A stretch of DNA of 64,000 nt from Metabacillus arenae. Lineage in GTDB: Bacteria > Bacillota > Bacilli > Bacillales > Bacillaceae. Under the pieces are notes generated by a model. That model was not told the DNA's origin, did no database searches, and saw only the letters and a program-made list of their open reading frames with translations. Position numbers and translations under genes: made by a program. The stretch lies in assembly GCF_014773385.1 (NCBI RefSeq), contig NZ_JACXAI010000003.1, forward strand, positions 213,465 through 277,464, written 5' to 3'. This document shows positions 62,667-64,000 of this stretch, one piece after another. How positions within the stretch are numbered: position 1 is the first letter of the stretch; every line of letters begins with the position of its first letter.

Positions 62667-64000
62667 TTATCTATTTTTTCTCCGATATTTACTTGGAGAT
62701 AACCCCTTTATTTTCTTAAAAACCTTACAAAAATAACTGTGGTCCGAATAACCAACCCTTGCGCTTATTTCTGATATCGCTTCAGGACTCTTTAGCAGCA
62801 GTTTAGATGCTTCTTCAATTCGTATTTTATTTAAATATTCAATAATTCCTTCTTTATTATGAGCGGCAAAATAGCTTGATAGATAGGAAGGATTAAAATG
62901 AAAATGCTTCGCCACACTTGCAAGAGTAAGTGGTTCAGCATAATGTTCATGGATATAGTCTAAAAGCAACTTTATATTTGAATTTCCAGAATCTTTTCTC
63001 TTGCTGGATATACATTTGTACACATCGGAAATAAATTGGTTTAATAGTTTATCCACTTCCTCAGCAGTTATGGCATCTTCAATAGATTTAAAATAGATAT
63101 ATTTTGAATCTTCCAGTTCCTTTACTTCATATTCCATATTCCCTAATAAAATGGTGATGTTAAAAATAATATTTCCATAAAAGGATTTATATTCAAAAAT
63201 ATCCATAGTATAACAATTAGATCGTGCAGTTGTATGTTCTTTTAAATAGTTAAATGCTGAATCAAAACGCTCATGCTTTATTTCCTCAGTAAACCAGTCC
63301 AAATTAAAAGAGCCACAGTTAGGAGCTTGTTTAGGAAGATTCTGTTGCAACAAAAGTAACTTGTTCGGAAAATAAAATCGATATTGCAGCAATTTTAAAA
63401 AACTTTCTTTGTATATATTCCCAACTTCTGAAAAATTTATAAACTGCTCACTTAGAACGAATCCATAGTCAGGTTCGAACTCTGCTAAGAGATTGGCAAA
63501 TTCAATGATCTCTAAAATTTCCTTCTTTTTCATATTTAGAATGAATGCGGTTACATTATCTTCCGTAGTAAAGGATCGGCAAACAGCCTGGCCTAAGCTT
63601 TTACCCAGTAACGTTTCAATTTTTTCTGTAACATGATTAGGAAAATCGTCCATCCTTGTGGAAGGACGTTTCTTAAGATATACACCTAATAAGCAGTAAT
63701 AATCGTAAGGAAAAACTTCGGAAATAATTTTTGAATTATAGCTGGTCTCATAACCGGAAATCAACTTTTCGATGATTTGATCTACTGAATGATTGATATC
63801 CAGCTTATTTTCGCTTAATTGAAATGAAGGGATTTTGTTTGCGGCTTTCTTCAAAACGTTTAAGAGCTCTTTTGCATCTAGCTTTGGCTTTAATATATAA
63901 TCAAGTCTCTCCACCATTGTTTGTGAAACACACAGAATTCTGACAATAAGATAGCTAGATTGGTACCTGCTCAAACTCTCTCCTTCTTCATCTTACAGAC
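62667..64000 (-). pseudogene. yesN: Response regulator, YesN/AraC type, interrupted receiver
   Basis: About 430 residues form one frame to 63974: the end of a receiver (VERLDYILKPKLDAKELLNV), a long middle domain, and a C-terminal AraC helix-turn-helix (PLTLASVAKHFHFNPSYLSS, EISARVGYSDHSYFCKVFKK). Upstream the frame is broken. Another frame reads VCKMKKERV, then TGA (63973-63971), then NLAILLSEFCVF, which fits the beta-4/alpha-4 part of a receiver. So at least one stop and one shift (near 63925) interrupt the receiver. The rest of the domain, including the phospho-Asp, is outside the window. Sequence error is possible. Confidence 0.65.

Overview
The window reads as a chromosomal segment of a low-GC, Gram-positive Bacillaceae species. 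The signs are AT-rich DNA, strong AAGGAGG-type ribosome binding sites, frequent GTG/TTG starts, CcpA-type cre sites, AraR-type operators and homologues of B. subtilis genes (araABDMNPQ, abfA, yesMN, cwlK). No rRNA, tRNA, CRISPR array, intact transposon or prophage was seen. I cannot name the species.

Layout. 1-7 kb: the end of an amino-acid permease, then small stress and housekeeping genes (DUF3892, wrbA, a broken ring-cleavage dioxygenase, a CwlK-like peptidase, DUF1801, VOC) mixed with gene debris. 7.2-11.5 kb: an aminoglycoside-phosphotransferase-like gene, a RibD_C/DHFR-like gene, and an ECF42-type sigma factor between two YciI/DGPF genes. 12.1-20.7 kb: a complete biotin-independent malonate decarboxylase cluster (mdcH-A-B-C-DE-G, with mdcD and mdcE fused), its GntR/FCD regulator and the divergent transporter madLM. 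Inward-facing ends of two truncated IS1182-family elements lie on either side of it. 21.4-25.2 kb: a GH4 melA-like gene, a divergent AraC regulator and an Ada/AlkA-type glycosylase. 25.5-34 kb: an AI-2 (lsr) locus, lsrR-lsrK-cupin-lsrF divergent from lsrACDB; LsrG is absent and a cupin occupies its place. 34.5-38.6 kb: araBDA. 39-42.3 kb: an NmrA-like protein, a WYL regulator and an epoxide hydrolase. 43-52 kb: a HAD phosphatase with araM, araR, and araNPQ-DUF624-abfA. 52.4-64 kb: a LacI regulator, a beta-galactosidase with its ABC importer, and a YesMN-like two-component system whose response regulator looks broken.

How it works together. Much of the window serves uptake and breakdown of plant-type sugars. 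AraNPQ imports arabino-oligosaccharides, AbfA releases arabinose and AraABD converts it to xylulose-5-phosphate. AraR probably controls this through GTACGTAC-type operators seen at araB, araN and araR. The LacEFG-like importer and LacZ handle beta-galactosides, probably under YesMN and CcpA. MadLM and Mdc form an independent malonate-to-acetate pathway. The lsr locus imports, phosphorylates and degrades AI-2.

The segment is also rich in decay: a sugar-binding protein, a ring-cleavage dioxygenase, two IS1182 transposases, a GH3 glycosidase tail, an imine-reductase-like tail, an MmsB/XylH-type permease and a reading frame with three stops all survive as remnants. I found no single undescribed system of high certainty. 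The best leads are the cupin in place of LsrG, the IS-bracketed malonate island, the two-DGPF ECF42 locus, and the araM-HAD pair.
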